This document shows, one piece after another, positions 1-8,090 of a DNA stretch of 64,000 bases. Each line of letters starts with the position of its first letter. The stretch's first letter is position 1. The translations under genes were made by a program, and so were the position numbers. The stretch comes from Candidatus Schekmanbacteria bacterium (GTDB lineage: Bacteria > Schekmanbacteria > GWA2-38-11 > J061), in assembly GCA_016219965.1 (NCBI GenBank), contig JACRJM010000001.1, forward strand, positions 114,490 to 178,489, given 5' to 3'. The notes beneath the pieces were generated by a model. That model was not told where the DNA came from. It saw nothing but the letters and a program-made list of their open reading frames with translations, and did no database searches.

Positions 1-143
1 TCCCTGATGTCGAGCTTACTGATACTCTTGTCGCGAAGATTTATATCAGTTTTGAGAATCTCATAACCTGCATCGCAAAGTACGGGACAAAGGTCATTGG
101 CTAACATCCCGGCTGCACCTGTCACTAATGCTTTTACTGGCAA
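1..143 (-). CDS. RmlD-like NAD(P)-dependent sugar reductase (N-terminal part)
   Basis: Only the first 47 codons are in the window; the gene runs off the left edge. It starts with TTG at 143, preceded by GGAG about 8 bases upstream. The peptide opens with a hydrophobic strand and the Rossmann signature VTGAAGMLA, followed by a second strand ending in TDIN, as in dTDP-4-dehydrorhamnose reductase and related extended short-chain dehydrogenases. It lies 26 bp downstream of the SLBB exporter gene on the same strand, which supports a role in making sugar nucleotides for an exported polysaccharide. RmlD versus another sugar epimerase/reductase cannot be decided from this fragment. Confidence 0.7.
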   Translation of the reverse strand, partial: MPVKALVTGAAGMLANDLCPVLCDAGYEILKTDINLRDKSISKLDIR

Positions 144-169
144 AATATATCTCCTTCAATTTATTGCAT

Positions 170-2746
170 TTATCTCACTACTGCCCCGATTACAATACCT
201 GCTGACAATGCTATGTTTCCTATTGTCCTTGCTACAGTATCTGCAACTTTAAGAAAATCAATTTTTTCAAACTGCTGAGGAACTATGACAGTGTCTCCCG
301 GTTCGACCTTTATGTTCATGAAACCCGGTGTGAACCAGCCGAATCCTTCCGAATTCCACGAGCTCCCCTGAAGCCTTGATATGGTCGTGCCGTCTGCCCG
401 TACAAGATATATCTCATCAGTATTGGCATTCTGCGTAGGTCCTCCGACCTGGCTGAGATAATAAGAAACTGTTTTCCCTTTCTTGAAAAGCAGTGCCTGT
501 CTGGTATAAACCTCTCCGAGTATTCCGACACTGTTTGATACTTTCGGTATATTGAGGGAATCGCCGGGTTCCATCTCAAAATCAAATGGCGAGCCTTCAA
601 ACTGCTCTAAAGGCATTAGCTTTACTACCATTCTCCCTGTAACTGCAGTTAGCTTCAATTTGCCCAGAAGCTGTTCTTTGTATTTGAGCTGGTCCTGTTT
701 TGCAGCGACTTGTTCCGGTGTGCTTTCAGCATACTCTCCTGTAATTGATGACTGTAAAATATCTTTTTCAAGGTTCGTGATTAATTCATCCACTTTTGAC
801 CTTACCTGTTCTTCCACAGATTTTCTCGAGAAAAATGCACCCTTCAAATAGGCGCTGTCAGTGTATCCTCCTGCTCTTTTTATCACAGAGCTGATCTTTT
901 CACCCTTTAAGAAAGCATAAGTTCCGGGGAATTTTACCTCTCCTCCGAGAGTAATGGTCATGCCTGTATTGTCCCAGTCAGGGATGCCGCGGATAAATAA
1001 CAGGTCATCTGGCTCAAGCGGAATGTTTTGTTCCGGGTTGTTGTTTAAAGCCTCGACAAGATTTATCTGGATGCTTTTCTGAACAATACCTTCCTCGCTT
1101 CTTTCAATCCTTACAAGCTCTGCATTAGTTTTATATGCCTTTCGCAGGATATTCCCTGAAAGATACACAAGGTCTGCAATTTTCATATTTTCCACATACT
1201 TATACATGCCGGGTTTTTTTACTTCCCCGAAGATCGTGACTTTGAACTTCTCTTTCATATCATTTTTTGAATAGATTGTTATTCTGTCAAGCGGTGAAAG
1301 CTCAAGGTTGTCCTCTTCACTCCCGTTTAAAAGTTTCTCGAGATTGAACGAATGCTGCTCTTCATGGTTATCCGGAGGCGCAAGACGTATGAGCCTTCCA
1401 AAACTGAAATAAGTTTCAGCGAGCAGGTCACCATAAGATGAAATCAGGTCTTTAAGATGCATGCCGGGCTTAAACTCATAGCCCCCCGGTCTTTTTACAT
1501 TCCCCTCAAGGTAGACGATGTTTTCTATCTTGCCGAATACCGGATAGATTTTAACAAGGTCTCCGTCGTTTATATTTATGTTCCACTGGCTGTTTTGCAG
1601 GAGCTCCCCGGTGTCAGTAATATTAATATCAAGTACTATCCTGTGTTCGTGGGCAACGATTCTTTCCACCTGAATTCTTTTAGTGAAAGAGTAAGGGGTT
1701 ATCCCTCCTCCGTAATTTAAAAGTTCATAAAGGTCTATCTGGTCTGAGAATTCGTATATAGCAGGGCGTTTTACGATTCCGGCTGTTGCCGCAGTCTTGT
1801 TGATAAGAGGAACAAATATAGTGTCCCCTGACTGCAAGGTTTTATCCTGAGTTTTGTCCCCCTTCAGGAGAAAATTATAGAGGTCAACTTTAAATGTCTC
1901 ATTGTTTCTTATGAGCTTTATATCGCGCATAGAGCCGTTCTTGGTAGGTCCTCCAGCGGCATAAAGCGAATTAAGCACTGTTGAAAGGGATGAGACTGTA
2001 TATGTGCCGGGTCTTCCTACTTCACCTACGATAAAAACCTTTATGACTCTTATCCTATCCATGACAATATTCATTTCAAAGCCAGTGTAATACTTTGAAA
2101 ATGTCTCATTGAGGAATTTGCGCATTCCCTCCATTGTCATACCCCAGACCTTGATTGTGCCTATCTTAGGGATGGATATCTCTCCGTTCCTGTCAACAGT
2201 GACGGAATACTTTGCCTCGAACCTTCCCCATAAATTGATGGTAAAACTGTCATCAGGACCTATGACATAGTCAGGACCTACAGGGACATCTGTCACAGGT
2301 GCAAAGCTTGATGCAGGCTGGCTGAAGAAATCATAACCGAACTGCCTGACCTGTCTGGATATTTCAGTGGGTAACTGTTCGGAATATACTTTTTCAATAA
2401 TGGAGAGTTCCTTTGTTGTTATAGGTGCTTCTGGGGAAAATGTCTCATTAGCGGGAATCCCTTTTTTCTCAGGGGATATTTCTAATGTTCCTTCCATCTC
2501 CTTCTGCTTAAACATTTCCTCAAATGTTTCCTTTTGCTGGCTTGAGAGCTTATCTAAATCTTCTGTTGTGACATCCTTTGTTTTTATTTTATCCTCAATT
2601 GCCGTTTTCTGGTCAGCCGGCAGTTTATAGAGGTTGTCAATGGTATCTTGCTGGAATTGTCCGGAAAAAGCGGGGATGCAGATAGTGAGAGATGCGAATA
2701 GTGCCGCTATATAAATGATATAAACGATTGGACTCTTTTTTAACAT
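170..2746 (-). CDS. Polysaccharide export protein with six SLBB repeats
   Basis: An 858-residue envelope protein of the Wza/poly-export family, expected to form or gate the outer-membrane or periplasmic channel for polysaccharide. The start at 2746 (MLKKSP) has AGGGAG just upstream, begins a signal peptide and lies downstream of a good promoter; the open frame continues to 2875 but that part is upstream of the promoter. After the signal peptide comes a charged Lys/Glu-rich region, then the export domain (VGPDYVIGPDD, near residue 160). Six SLBB-type segments follow, recognised by VGEVGRPGTY, EGNVKRPGGY, FGEVKKPGMY, GGEVKFPGTY and two weaker copies. The C-terminus ends in a hydrophobic or amphipathic helix (IGNIALSAGIVIGAVV), comparable in place to the Wza membrane helix. 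It is much longer than Wza (about 380 residues) because of the extra SLBB units. Confidence 0.85.
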   Translation of the reverse strand: MLKKSPIVYIIYIAALFASLTICIPAFSGQFQQDTIDNLYKLPADQKTAIEDKIKTKDVTTEDLDKLSSQQKETFEEMFKQKEMEGTLEISPEKKGIPANETFSPEAPITTKELSIIEKVYSEQLPTEISRQVRQFGYDFFSQPASSFAPVTDVPVGPDYVIGPDDSFTINLWGRFEAKYSVTVDRNGEISIPKIGTIKVWGMTMEGMRKFLNETFSKYYTGFEMNIVMDRIRVIKVFIVGEVGRPGTYTVSSLSTVLNSLYAAGGPTKNGSMRDIKLIRNNETFKVDLYNFLLKGDKTQDKTLQSGDTIFVPLINKTAATAGIVKRPAIYEFSDQIDLYELLNYGGGITPYSFTKRIQVERIVAHEHRIVLDINITDTGELLQNSQWNININDGDLVKIYPVFGKIENIVYLEGNVKRPGGYEFKPGMHLKDLISSYGDLLAETYFSFGRLIRLAPPDNHEEQHSFNLEKLLNGSEEDNLELSPLDRITIYSKNDMKEKFKVTIFGEVKKPGMYKYVENMKIADLVYLSGNILRKAYKTNAELVRIERSEEGIVQKSIQINLVEALNNNPEQNIPLEPDDLLFIRGIPDWDNTGMTITLGGEVKFPGTYAFLKGEKISSVIKRAGGYTDSAYLKGAFFSRKSVEEQVRSKVDELITNLEKDILQSSITGEYAESTPEQVAAKQDQLKYKEQLLGKLKLTAVTGRMVVKLMPLEQFEGSPFDFEMEPGDSLNIPKVSNSVGILGEVYTRQALLFKKGKTVSYYLSQVGGPTQNANTDEIYLVRADGTTISRLQGSSWNSEGFGWFTPGFMNIKVEPGDTVIVPQQFEKIDFLKVADTVARTIGNIALSAGIVIGAVVR

Positions 2747-2784
2747 TTTACTCCCTCTCATATTACCTTTTGATTTAATTGGTG

Positions 2785-2814
2785 AATATACATGCCATCT
2801 TTTTGATTTGTCAA
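2785..2814 (-). promoter_or_regulatory. Sigma70-type promoter for the SLBB exporter gene
   Basis: On the minus strand TTGACA (2814-2809) and TATATT (2790-2785) are 18 bases apart, 38 bases before the chosen ATG at 2746. Its position inside the upstream extension of the open frame argues against the longer protein start. Confidence 0.6.
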
Positions 2815-2839
2815 TTATTTTCGGATGGAGAAAATCATA

Positions 2840-2869
2840 TTGACTTTGCTCATATTTTAAACTTATTAA
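2840..2869 (+). promoter_or_regulatory. Possible promoter for hisG
   Basis: TTGACT at 2840-2845 is followed after 18 bases by TATTAA (2864-2869), about 42 bases before hisG. The two promoters of this gap point away from each other and do not overlap. Confidence 0.35.
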
Positions 2870-2911
2870 TAGCACAAAATTAAGGGTATATAAAACATTG
2901 AGGTAAATGGA

Positions 2912-3781
2912 ATGAAATTAAAACTTGGTCTCCCAAAGGGGAGTTTGCAGGAATCTACATTCAGTATCTTCAAAAAAGCGGGATTTAATATCTCTGTATC
3001 TTCACGGTCTTATGTTCCTTATATCGATGACCCTGAGATTGAATGCCTGTTAATCCGTGCGCAGGAGATGGCGCGCTATGTTGAGGACGGTGTCCTTGAT
3101 GCCGGTATTACGGGGAAAGACTGGATCCTTGAACAGGGGGCAAAGGTCGTTGATGTTGCAGACCTCTATTATGCCAAGGGGGGACTGCGCCCGGTCAGAT
3201 GGGTTGTGGCTGTGCCCAATGATTCTCCTATCAAAACGATAAAAGACCTTAAGGGGAAGCGTGTTGCCACAGAGCTTTTGAAATTCACAAAGAGTTACTT
3301 CAAAAAACATAAAATTGACTGTGATGTCGAATTCTCATGGGGAGCCACAGAGGTGAAACCTCCGAAGCTTGCCGATGCCATAGTTGAGATTACAGAGACC
3401 GGTTCGTCTTTGCGGGCGAATAATCTCAGGATCATCGAGACCATCCTTGAATCAACTACAAAGCTTATCGCAAATAAAAGCTCCTGGGAAGTTGCGTCAA
3501 AGAGGAAAAAGATTGAAGACCTTACTCTTCTCCTGCAAGGTGCATTGAATGCTGAGGAGAAAGTCGGGCTTAAAATGAATGTTGAAAGAAAAAATCTCAC
3601 AAAGATAACATCTCTTCTTCCATCGCTTCATGCGCCAACAATATCAGGCCTCCTCGATGATCCGTGGGTTGCGATAGAAGTGATAATCGATGAAAAGATA
3701 GTTCGGGACATTGTGCCGAAGTTAAAGAGTGCCGGCGCAACAGGCATCGTAGAATATCCGCTTAACAAGGTGATACCATAA
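2912..3781 (+). CDS. hisG: ATP phosphoribosyltransferase, long form
   Basis: Catalyses the first step of histidine synthesis, joining ATP and PRPP to give phosphoribosyl-ATP. At 289 residues it is the long, self-contained form: the catalytic periplasmic-binding-like fold (LGLPKGSLQ at the start; [11 protein letters not shown] and the PRPP-site region around residues 150-175) is followed by a C-terminal ACT-like regulatory domain of about 75 residues (from ERKNLTKI to the end) that binds histidine. This form does not need the HisZ partner. GAGGT lies 7 bases before the ATG. No other his gene is nearby; the gene stands alone between the polysaccharide gene and the mla operon. Confidence 0.93.
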   Translation: MKLKLGLPKGSLQESTFSIFKKAGFNISVSSRSYVPYIDDPEIECLLIRAQEMARYVEDGVLDAGITGKDWILEQGAKVVDVADLYYAKGGLRPVRWVVAVPNDSPIKTIKDLKGKRVATELLKFTKSYFKKHKIDCDVEFSWGATEVKPPKLADAIVEITETGSSLRANNLRIIETILESTTKLIANKSSWEVASKRKKIEDLTLLLQGALNAEEKVGLKMNVERKNLTKITSLLPSLHAPTISGLLDDPWVAIEVIIDEKIVRDIVPKLKSAGATGIVEYPLNKVIP

Positions 3782-3791
3782 AGAACTATCC

Positions 3792-3812
3792 GGTCTGCTC
3801 GGGGAGCAGACC
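3792..3812 (-). repeat. REP-like palindrome, copy 1 (reverse orientation)
   Basis: A perfect 9-bp stem, GGTCTGCTC/GAGCAGACC, with a GGG loop, lies 11 bp after hisG. Read on the minus strand it is preceded by TGTAGGG, the same head as the second palindrome at 3870. The arms differ from that copy but are self-complementary in both, as in REP families. Confidence 0.6.
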
Positions 3813-3869
3813 CTACATATTTTCAGAGACCCTACATCATGTTCACGGGCTCTATATCATTTTTTGTAG

Positions 3870-3890
3870 GGCACGTTCCCCGAACGTGCC
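3870..3890 (+). repeat. REP-like palindrome, copy 2; possible hisG terminator
   Basis: A perfect 9-bp stem, GGCACGTTC/GAACGTGCC, with a CCC loop, is preceded by TTGTAGG and followed by a T-rich stretch ending in six T residues (3897-3902). The hairpin plus T-run could end hisG transcription. It mirrors the palindrome at 3792 in head-to-head orientation. An 11-base direct repeat (AGACCCTACAT at 3808 and 3827) lies between them. Confidence 0.6.
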
Positions 3891-4006
3891 ATCTTAATTT
3901 TTTAAATCATAACTGCAGTAAATCCAGCTTTGTATACTTTTTATAAATAATAATAAAAAAACTGTGGAAACCATCCCTTCACTTGGGTATAGTTAACCAT
4001 GAATAT

Positions 4007-4035
4007 TTGCAAATTCACAGACTGAAAAATATTAT
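4007..4035 (+). promoter_or_regulatory. Probable promoter of the mla operon
   Basis: TTGCAA (4007-4012), a 17-base spacer and TATTAT (4030-4035) lie 33 bases before the mlaE start. An AAGGAA ribosome site sits about 10 bases before the ATG. Confidence 0.5.
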
Positions 4036-4068
4036 TTTCAAAGTATACTAAAAGAAGGAATCCATTAT

Positions 4069-4842
4069 ATGAAGAATCTTCTTGAATTTATAGGTGACAG
4101 CGTAGCTTACCTTCTCGAGGAAGTGGGAAAAGTTGTTATCCTTTTCTGGCGCTTTTTAACCTGGCTTTTCAAGCCTTCTTTTAAATTCCGCAACACCTTC
4201 AAGCAGATGGAAGTAATAGGAGTAAACTCCGTGCTGGTAATAATCCTCACAGGTTTTTTCACGGGCTCGGTGTTTGCCCTCCAGACTTACAGAGGATTTC
4301 ATCAGTTCAGTGCTGAATATCTTGTAGGATATGTAGTAGCCCTTGCCATTACAAGAGAGCTTGGTCCTGTGCTTACAGGACTCATGGTCACAGGAAGGGC
4401 AGGCTCGCTGATTGCAGCCGAGCTTGGAACAATGAAAGTTACCGAGCAGATTGATGCAATGGAAGTGATGGCTGTAAACCCTGTCCAGTATCTTATAGTC
4501 CCGAGGATCGTTGCAGCAATAATAGTTGTACCTCTTCTTACGATAATCACCGACTTCATAGGCATACTTGGAGGTTATGTGATAGCTGTGAAAATGCTGG
4601 GGCAGAGTTCCGTTATTTACTGGACTGGAATCAGGGACAACCTCGAATTCTCGGATCTGATGCAGGGGATCTACAAGGCGATGGTGTTCGGCGGGATATT
4701 AGCTCTCATAGGATGTTACAAAGGGTTTTATACTGAAGGCGGAGCAGAAGGTGTTGGCAAAGCCACGACAAGCGCTGTTGTTGTAGCTTCAGTTCTTATA
4801 CTGATTTCTGACTATATCCTTACTACTGTATTTTTCTCATGA
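4069..4842 (+). CDS. mlaE: MlaE-type phospholipid ABC transporter permease
   Basis: The membrane subunit of an Mla/MCE lipid transporter that moves phospholipid between the inner membrane and the periplasmic MCE protein. The 257-residue length is normal. Several hydrophobic segments are visible, and the family signature TEQIDAMEVMAVNP followed by VPR lies near residues 125-145, within a conserved GxAGSxIAAELG region. It is the first gene of an operon that also holds the ATPase (6310) and MCE protein (7090). Its stop overlaps the next start by 4 bases (ATGA), so the next gene is translationally coupled to it although that gene is not a known Mla component. Confidence 0.92.
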   Translation: MKNLLEFIGDSVAYLLEEVGKVVILFWRFLTWLFKPSFKFRNTFKQMEVIGVNSVLVIILTGFFTGSVFALQTYRGFHQFSAEYLVGYVVALAITRELGPVLTGLMVTGRAGSLIAAELGTMKVTEQIDAMEVMAVNPVQYLIVPRIVAAIIVVPLLTIITDFIGILGGYVIAVKMLGQSSVIYWTGIRDNLEFSDLMQGIYKAMVFGGILALIGCYKGFYTEGGAEGVGKATTSAVVVASVLILISDYILTTVFFS

Positions 4843-5546
4843 CAACACAGGAAAACTGCTATTTCAAAGAGATCGAACAGCATGTCCTCAGGGCAAGAGG
4901 CAGGGGGCTGATGCTGGGGGGCGCAGATTACGCTGTTATGGAAAGATGGGAAAAAATGGGTATCCCCGTAGATATCGTAAAAAGGGGAATTGACATTTCC
5001 ATAGACGGCATAAGGTTTAACGGTAAAGGTAATATTAATGGTGTAGTGCAGCTTTCATCATGCAGCAGAAAGGTCCTGGAACTTTGGAAAGGAAGAAAAG
5101 AGTCATTTATTGGGAAAAATGATATTGGAAGAAGTGATGCCGGAAGAAATAATAATGAGGTGGCTGAAGATCAGTTTTATTCAGAAAATAAATTGCCGCA
5201 TGAGATAAGAAGAATGGCAGAAAAGCTCGCCTCAGGGGATTTATGTTTATGGCTCCCGTCTGCCATAAATGTGGTTAAAGATTCAGAAGAACAACTTGAC
5301 GGGCTTATGGAAGCAGTAACGGAAAAAAGAATACCTCATGTTCAGGCAGCTGAAATGTTAGAGAAGATAAGGGATGAGTTTTACTGGAATATCCGGATGT
5401 TTCTCACAAGAGAGCAGGAAAGTGAACTGCTCGGGAAAAGAGAAAAGATGCTGCAGAATCTCAGAAAAAATATGAGCGCGCAGGAATATGAGAGAACAGT
5501 CGAGGAATTGCTTCTTGTCGCTCTTGCGGAAAGAACAGGGATATAA
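4839..5546 (+). CDS. Conserved protein of unknown function, coupled to a DnaC-like loader
   Basis: A soluble 235-residue protein with no signal peptide or membrane segment. I do not recognise a named domain. The first 60 residues (FKEIEQHVLRARGRG, then LGGADYAVMERWEKMGIPV) resemble, from memory, uncharacterised proteins found beside DnaC-like ATPases in several diderm groups. The middle is low in hydrophobics, and the C-terminal half is helical and charged (residues about 125-235). The start overlaps mlaE by 4 bases and the DnaC-like gene begins 3 bases after its stop, so the two are probably made together. A role as partner of the helicase loader is inference from position only. Confidence 0.75.
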   Translation: MTTQENCYFKEIEQHVLRARGRGLMLGGADYAVMERWEKMGIPVDIVKRGIDISIDGIRFNGKGNINGVVQLSSCSRKVLELWKGRKESFIGKNDIGRSDAGRNNNEVAEDQFYSENKLPHEIRRMAEKLASGDLCLWLPSAINVVKDSEEQLDGLMEAVTEKRIPHVQAAEMLEKIRDEFYWNIRMFLTREQESELLGKREKMLQNLRKNMSAQEYERTVEELLLVALAERTGI

Positions 5547-5549
5547 ATA

Positions 5550-6302
5550 ATGGCTAAGGGAACAGGGGCTTTAAAGCAAAAAGAAGAATGCAGCTTCTGC
5601 CAGGGGACAGGATGGATACCTGATGATCAGGAAGGGTTGAGGCAGGTTCGCCGCTGCTCCTGCTTTACAGATCTTGTCAAAAAAAGGATAAATGAGAGGT
5701 GCAATATTCCTTCAAGATATATTGATTGCAGTTTCGACAATTATGAGATGCACGATCCAAGCCACAACAAAGCAAAGAAGATCGCAGAAAAATTTGTCGC
5801 CACATACCCCGGTATTGATACAGGCCTTTTTTTTATAGGGAGCTGCGGTGTAGGAAAGACCCATCTTGCAGTTGCCATTCTTAAAAGCCTTATAGACAGG
5901 AAGATGGTTGACGGGATCTTCTATGATTCATGGGAGCTGTTAAAAGCCATACAAAATACCTTCAGCAGTGATTCAGCGCTTTCGGAATCTCAGGTTCTTT
6001 CTCCTGTTATTGAAAAAGAGCTGGTGGTACTCGATGACCTCGGTGCGCAGAAGGTGACGGACTGGAGACGCGACATACTGATGTACATACTGAACAAGAG
6101 GTACAATGACAAGAAACCTACTATCATAACATCTAACTGGAAGCTTGCGCATGGTGATGTCGAGGGGGAGGAATCTCTGGAGGAAAGGGTAGGTGCAAGG
6201 CTCCTTTCCAGACTTTATGAGATGTGTGTGATAGTTGAAATTAAAGGTAAAGACTACAGAAAGTCTTTTAAACAAGACGGTTACAGGCAAAATCTGAGGT
6301 AA
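5550..6302 (+). CDS. DnaC/IstB-like AAA+ ATPase (putative helicase loader) with zinc ribbon
   Basis: A 250-residue AAA+ protein of the DnaC/IstB class. The N-terminus has a zinc-binding knuckle, C14-x2-C17 and C36-x-C38. Walker A is GSCGVGKT at residues 97-104 and Walker B is LVVLDDLG near 157-164, followed by the sensor stretch TIITSN. DnaC proteins load the replicative helicase DnaB; IstB proteins serve IS21 transposition. No IstA or IS21 ends are nearby and the gene sits in an operon, so a chromosomal helicase-loader role is more likely. It is flanked by mla genes, 7 bases before mlaF, which is an unexpected place for a replication gene. Confidence 0.85.
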   Translation: MAKGTGALKQKEECSFCQGTGWIPDDQEGLRQVRRCSCFTDLVKKRINERCNIPSRYIDCSFDNYEMHDPSHNKAKKIAEKFVATYPGIDTGLFFIGSCGVGKTHLAVAILKSLIDRKMVDGIFYDSWELLKAIQNTFSSDSALSESQVLSPVIEKELVVLDDLGAQKVTDWRRDILMYILNKRYNDKKPTIITSNWKLAHGDVEGEESLEERVGARLLSRLYEMCVIVEIKGKDYRKSFKQDGYRQNLR

Positions 6303-6309
6303 AAAGGGA

Positions 6310-7056
6310 ATGATACAGTTAAAAAATGTTTCGAAGTCCTTTAACGGAAAAAAAGTTTTAAATAACATTAACCTTACTATTGAAAAAGGGAAGACTACAG
6401 TCATCATTGGCGGCAGTGGTCAGGGGAAGAGCGTAATCCTGAAACATATAATCGGACTCCTTAAGCCTGATGAAGGCGAGATTCTCTATAATGGGAAAGA
6501 TATCGGGAAGATGAGTGAGATGGAACTGAAAGAGACTAGAAGGAACTTCGGATTCCTTTTCCAGTTCGCCGCTCTTTTTGACTCTATGACAGTATGGGAG
6601 AACGTCGCGTTCCCGTTAAGGGAAAATACGAATATGAAGGACAAAGAGATAAATGAGATAGTCTTGCAGAGGCTGCATGATGTAGGTCTTAAAGACGTTG
6701 AAGATAAGATGACTTCAGAGTTGTCAGGAGGAATGAAACGCAGGGTAGGGCTTGCAAGGGCTCTTGCTTTGACCCCTCAAGTTATACTTTATGACGAACC
6801 TACGACAGGGCTTGATCCGGTCCTTTCAGATACAATCAATAGCCTTATAGAGGATACGCAGAAAAAGTTCGGGGTTACATCTATCGTAGCAAGCCACGAT
6901 ATCCCGGGATTATACAAGATTGCCCAACATGTGGCGATGATATATGAAACAGAGATAAAGTTTGCCGGGACACCTGAGGAATTAAAGAAAACAGATAATC
7001 CTTATGTAGTGCAGTTTTTAAGCGGGTCATCACAAGGTCCAATAAAAATTTTATAG
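6310..7056 (+). CDS. mlaF: MlaF-type ABC transporter ATPase
   Basis: The ATPase that powers the MlaE permease. The 248-residue sequence has Walker A GGSGQGKS (34-41), a Q-loop (FLFQFAALFDSMTVWENV), the signature LSGGMKRRVGLARAL and Walker B VILYDEPTTGLDP, followed by the switch region ASHD. The FQFAALFDSMTVWENV stretch is typical of the MlaF/Ttg2A group rather than of general importers. It is separated from mlaE by two unrelated genes but lies on the same strand with gaps below 10 bases, so it should be on the same message. Confidence 0.92.
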   Translation: MIQLKNVSKSFNGKKVLNNINLTIEKGKTTVIIGGSGQGKSVILKHIIGLLKPDEGEILYNGKDIGKMSEMELKETRRNFGFLFQFAALFDSMTVWENVAFPLRENTNMKDKEINEIVLQRLHDVGLKDVEDKMTSELSGGMKRRVGLARALALTPQVILYDEPTTGLDPVLSDTINSLIEDTQKKFGVTSIVASHDIPGLYKIAQHVAMIYETEIKFAGTPEELKKTDNPYVVQFLSGSSQGPIKIL

Positions 7057-7089
7057 AAACTTTTTTTATACAGAATAAGGAGAGTCAGT

Positions 7090-8073
7090 ATGAAAAACAG
7101 AGGATTTAAGGTTGAAACTAAAGTCGGGCTGTTCACTATTGGAGCCCTTGTAATCCTGGTTTGGCTTTCAATGCAGTTCGGCGAGATTAGTTGGCTCAAG
7201 CCCCATGGCTATATGCTTACTGCTGACCTTGACAGTGTTGCAGGACTTGAAAAGGAATCACCTGTCAAACTTGCGGGAGTAAGAGTAGGAAGGGTTGAGG
7301 ACTTGACAATCAAGGACGGAAAAGCCGCAGTCGCAATGAGAATAGACGACGGAGTGCAAATACATAAGGGTTCCAAAGTTGCCGTAAGATCCGACAGCCT
7401 GCTGGGGCAGAAGTACCTTGAACTCTCTTATGGAGACCCTTCTCAGGCTATGGTATCGGATGGTGAGTCTCTCGGACATGGCACTAGTCCGGCGGATATT
7501 GATGCTCTTGTTGACCAGCTTACAAATGTAGCAAAGGGTCTTGATGAGGTGGTGGCGCAGAACAAGGAAGGTCTAAACAGCATGATAACCAACATCAATG
7601 ATGCTACAAAATCTTTAAACAGGATTCTTGTAGATAATGAAACGCATATAAACAGCGCCATTGCTAATATTGACAGCTTTTCAGGGAGGCTTAATAATCT
7701 TGTGGCAAAAAACGAGAATTCAGTGACCAAGGCCATAAAGAACTTTGAAACACTTTCAACTGACCTTAAAGAAAAAGCCCCGGAAGTAATTGATCAATTC
7801 TCTAAGGTTGGAAAAGATCTTAACGGCGTTATCTCGGAAAACAGGGAAAACCTGAAAGAAACGATAGTAAAGGTAAAGGAAACATCAGAGAATCTGAACT
7901 CAATCCTTACCAAGGTGAATAAGGGTGAAGGAACTCTTGGAAAGCTTGTGAACGATACAGAGCTTTATGATACAGCCAAGAAATCTTTAAAGGAACTTGG
8001 CGATTCTGCTGAGCAGGCAAGCGAACTTTCGCCGATCAGCACTTTCATGGGCTCGCTCTTATTCCTGTTCTAA
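7090..8073 (+). CDS. mlaD: MlaD-type MCE domain protein
   Basis: The periplasmic lipid-binding ring subunit of the Mla transporter, anchored in the inner membrane. One transmembrane helix lies near residues 12-28 (TIGALVILVWLSMQF). The MCE domain follows (about residues 38-118, with SVAGLEKESPVKLAGVRVG and GQKYLELSYG). Residues about 140-310 form a long helical region with recurring Asn/Ile heptads, as in longer MCE proteins that span the periplasm. At 327 residues it is longer than E. coli MlaD (about 180). AGGAGAG precedes the ATG. No MlaB, MlaC or MlaA gene is in the window. Confidence 0.9.
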   Translation: MKNRGFKVETKVGLFTIGALVILVWLSMQFGEISWLKPHGYMLTADLDSVAGLEKESPVKLAGVRVGRVEDLTIKDGKAAVAMRIDDGVQIHKGSKVAVRSDSLLGQKYLELSYGDPSQAMVSDGESLGHGTSPADIDALVDQLTNVAKGLDEVVAQNKEGLNSMITNINDATKSLNRILVDNETHINSAIANIDSFSGRLNNLVAKNENSVTKAIKNFETLSTDLKEKAPEVIDQFSKVGKDLNGVISENRENLKETIVKVKETSENLNSILTKVNKGEGTLGKLVNDTELYDTAKKSLKELGDSAEQASELSPISTFMGSLLFLF

Positions 8074-8090
8074 AGAAGAAAATTTACTTA

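Noticed and set aside
552..851. Long frame antisense to the SLBB exporter
   Set aside because: It is Ser-rich with no ribosome site; typical shadow of the coding strand.
2747..2875. Upstream extension of the SLBB exporter frame
   Set aside because: It contains the promoter and lacks a signal peptide at its start; ATG 2746 has a better ribosome site and starts the signal sequence.
5550..6302. IS21 IstB transposition helper
   Set aside because: No IstA gene, terminal repeats or target duplication; the gene is tightly packed in an operon and carries the zinc ribbon seen in chromosomal loaders.
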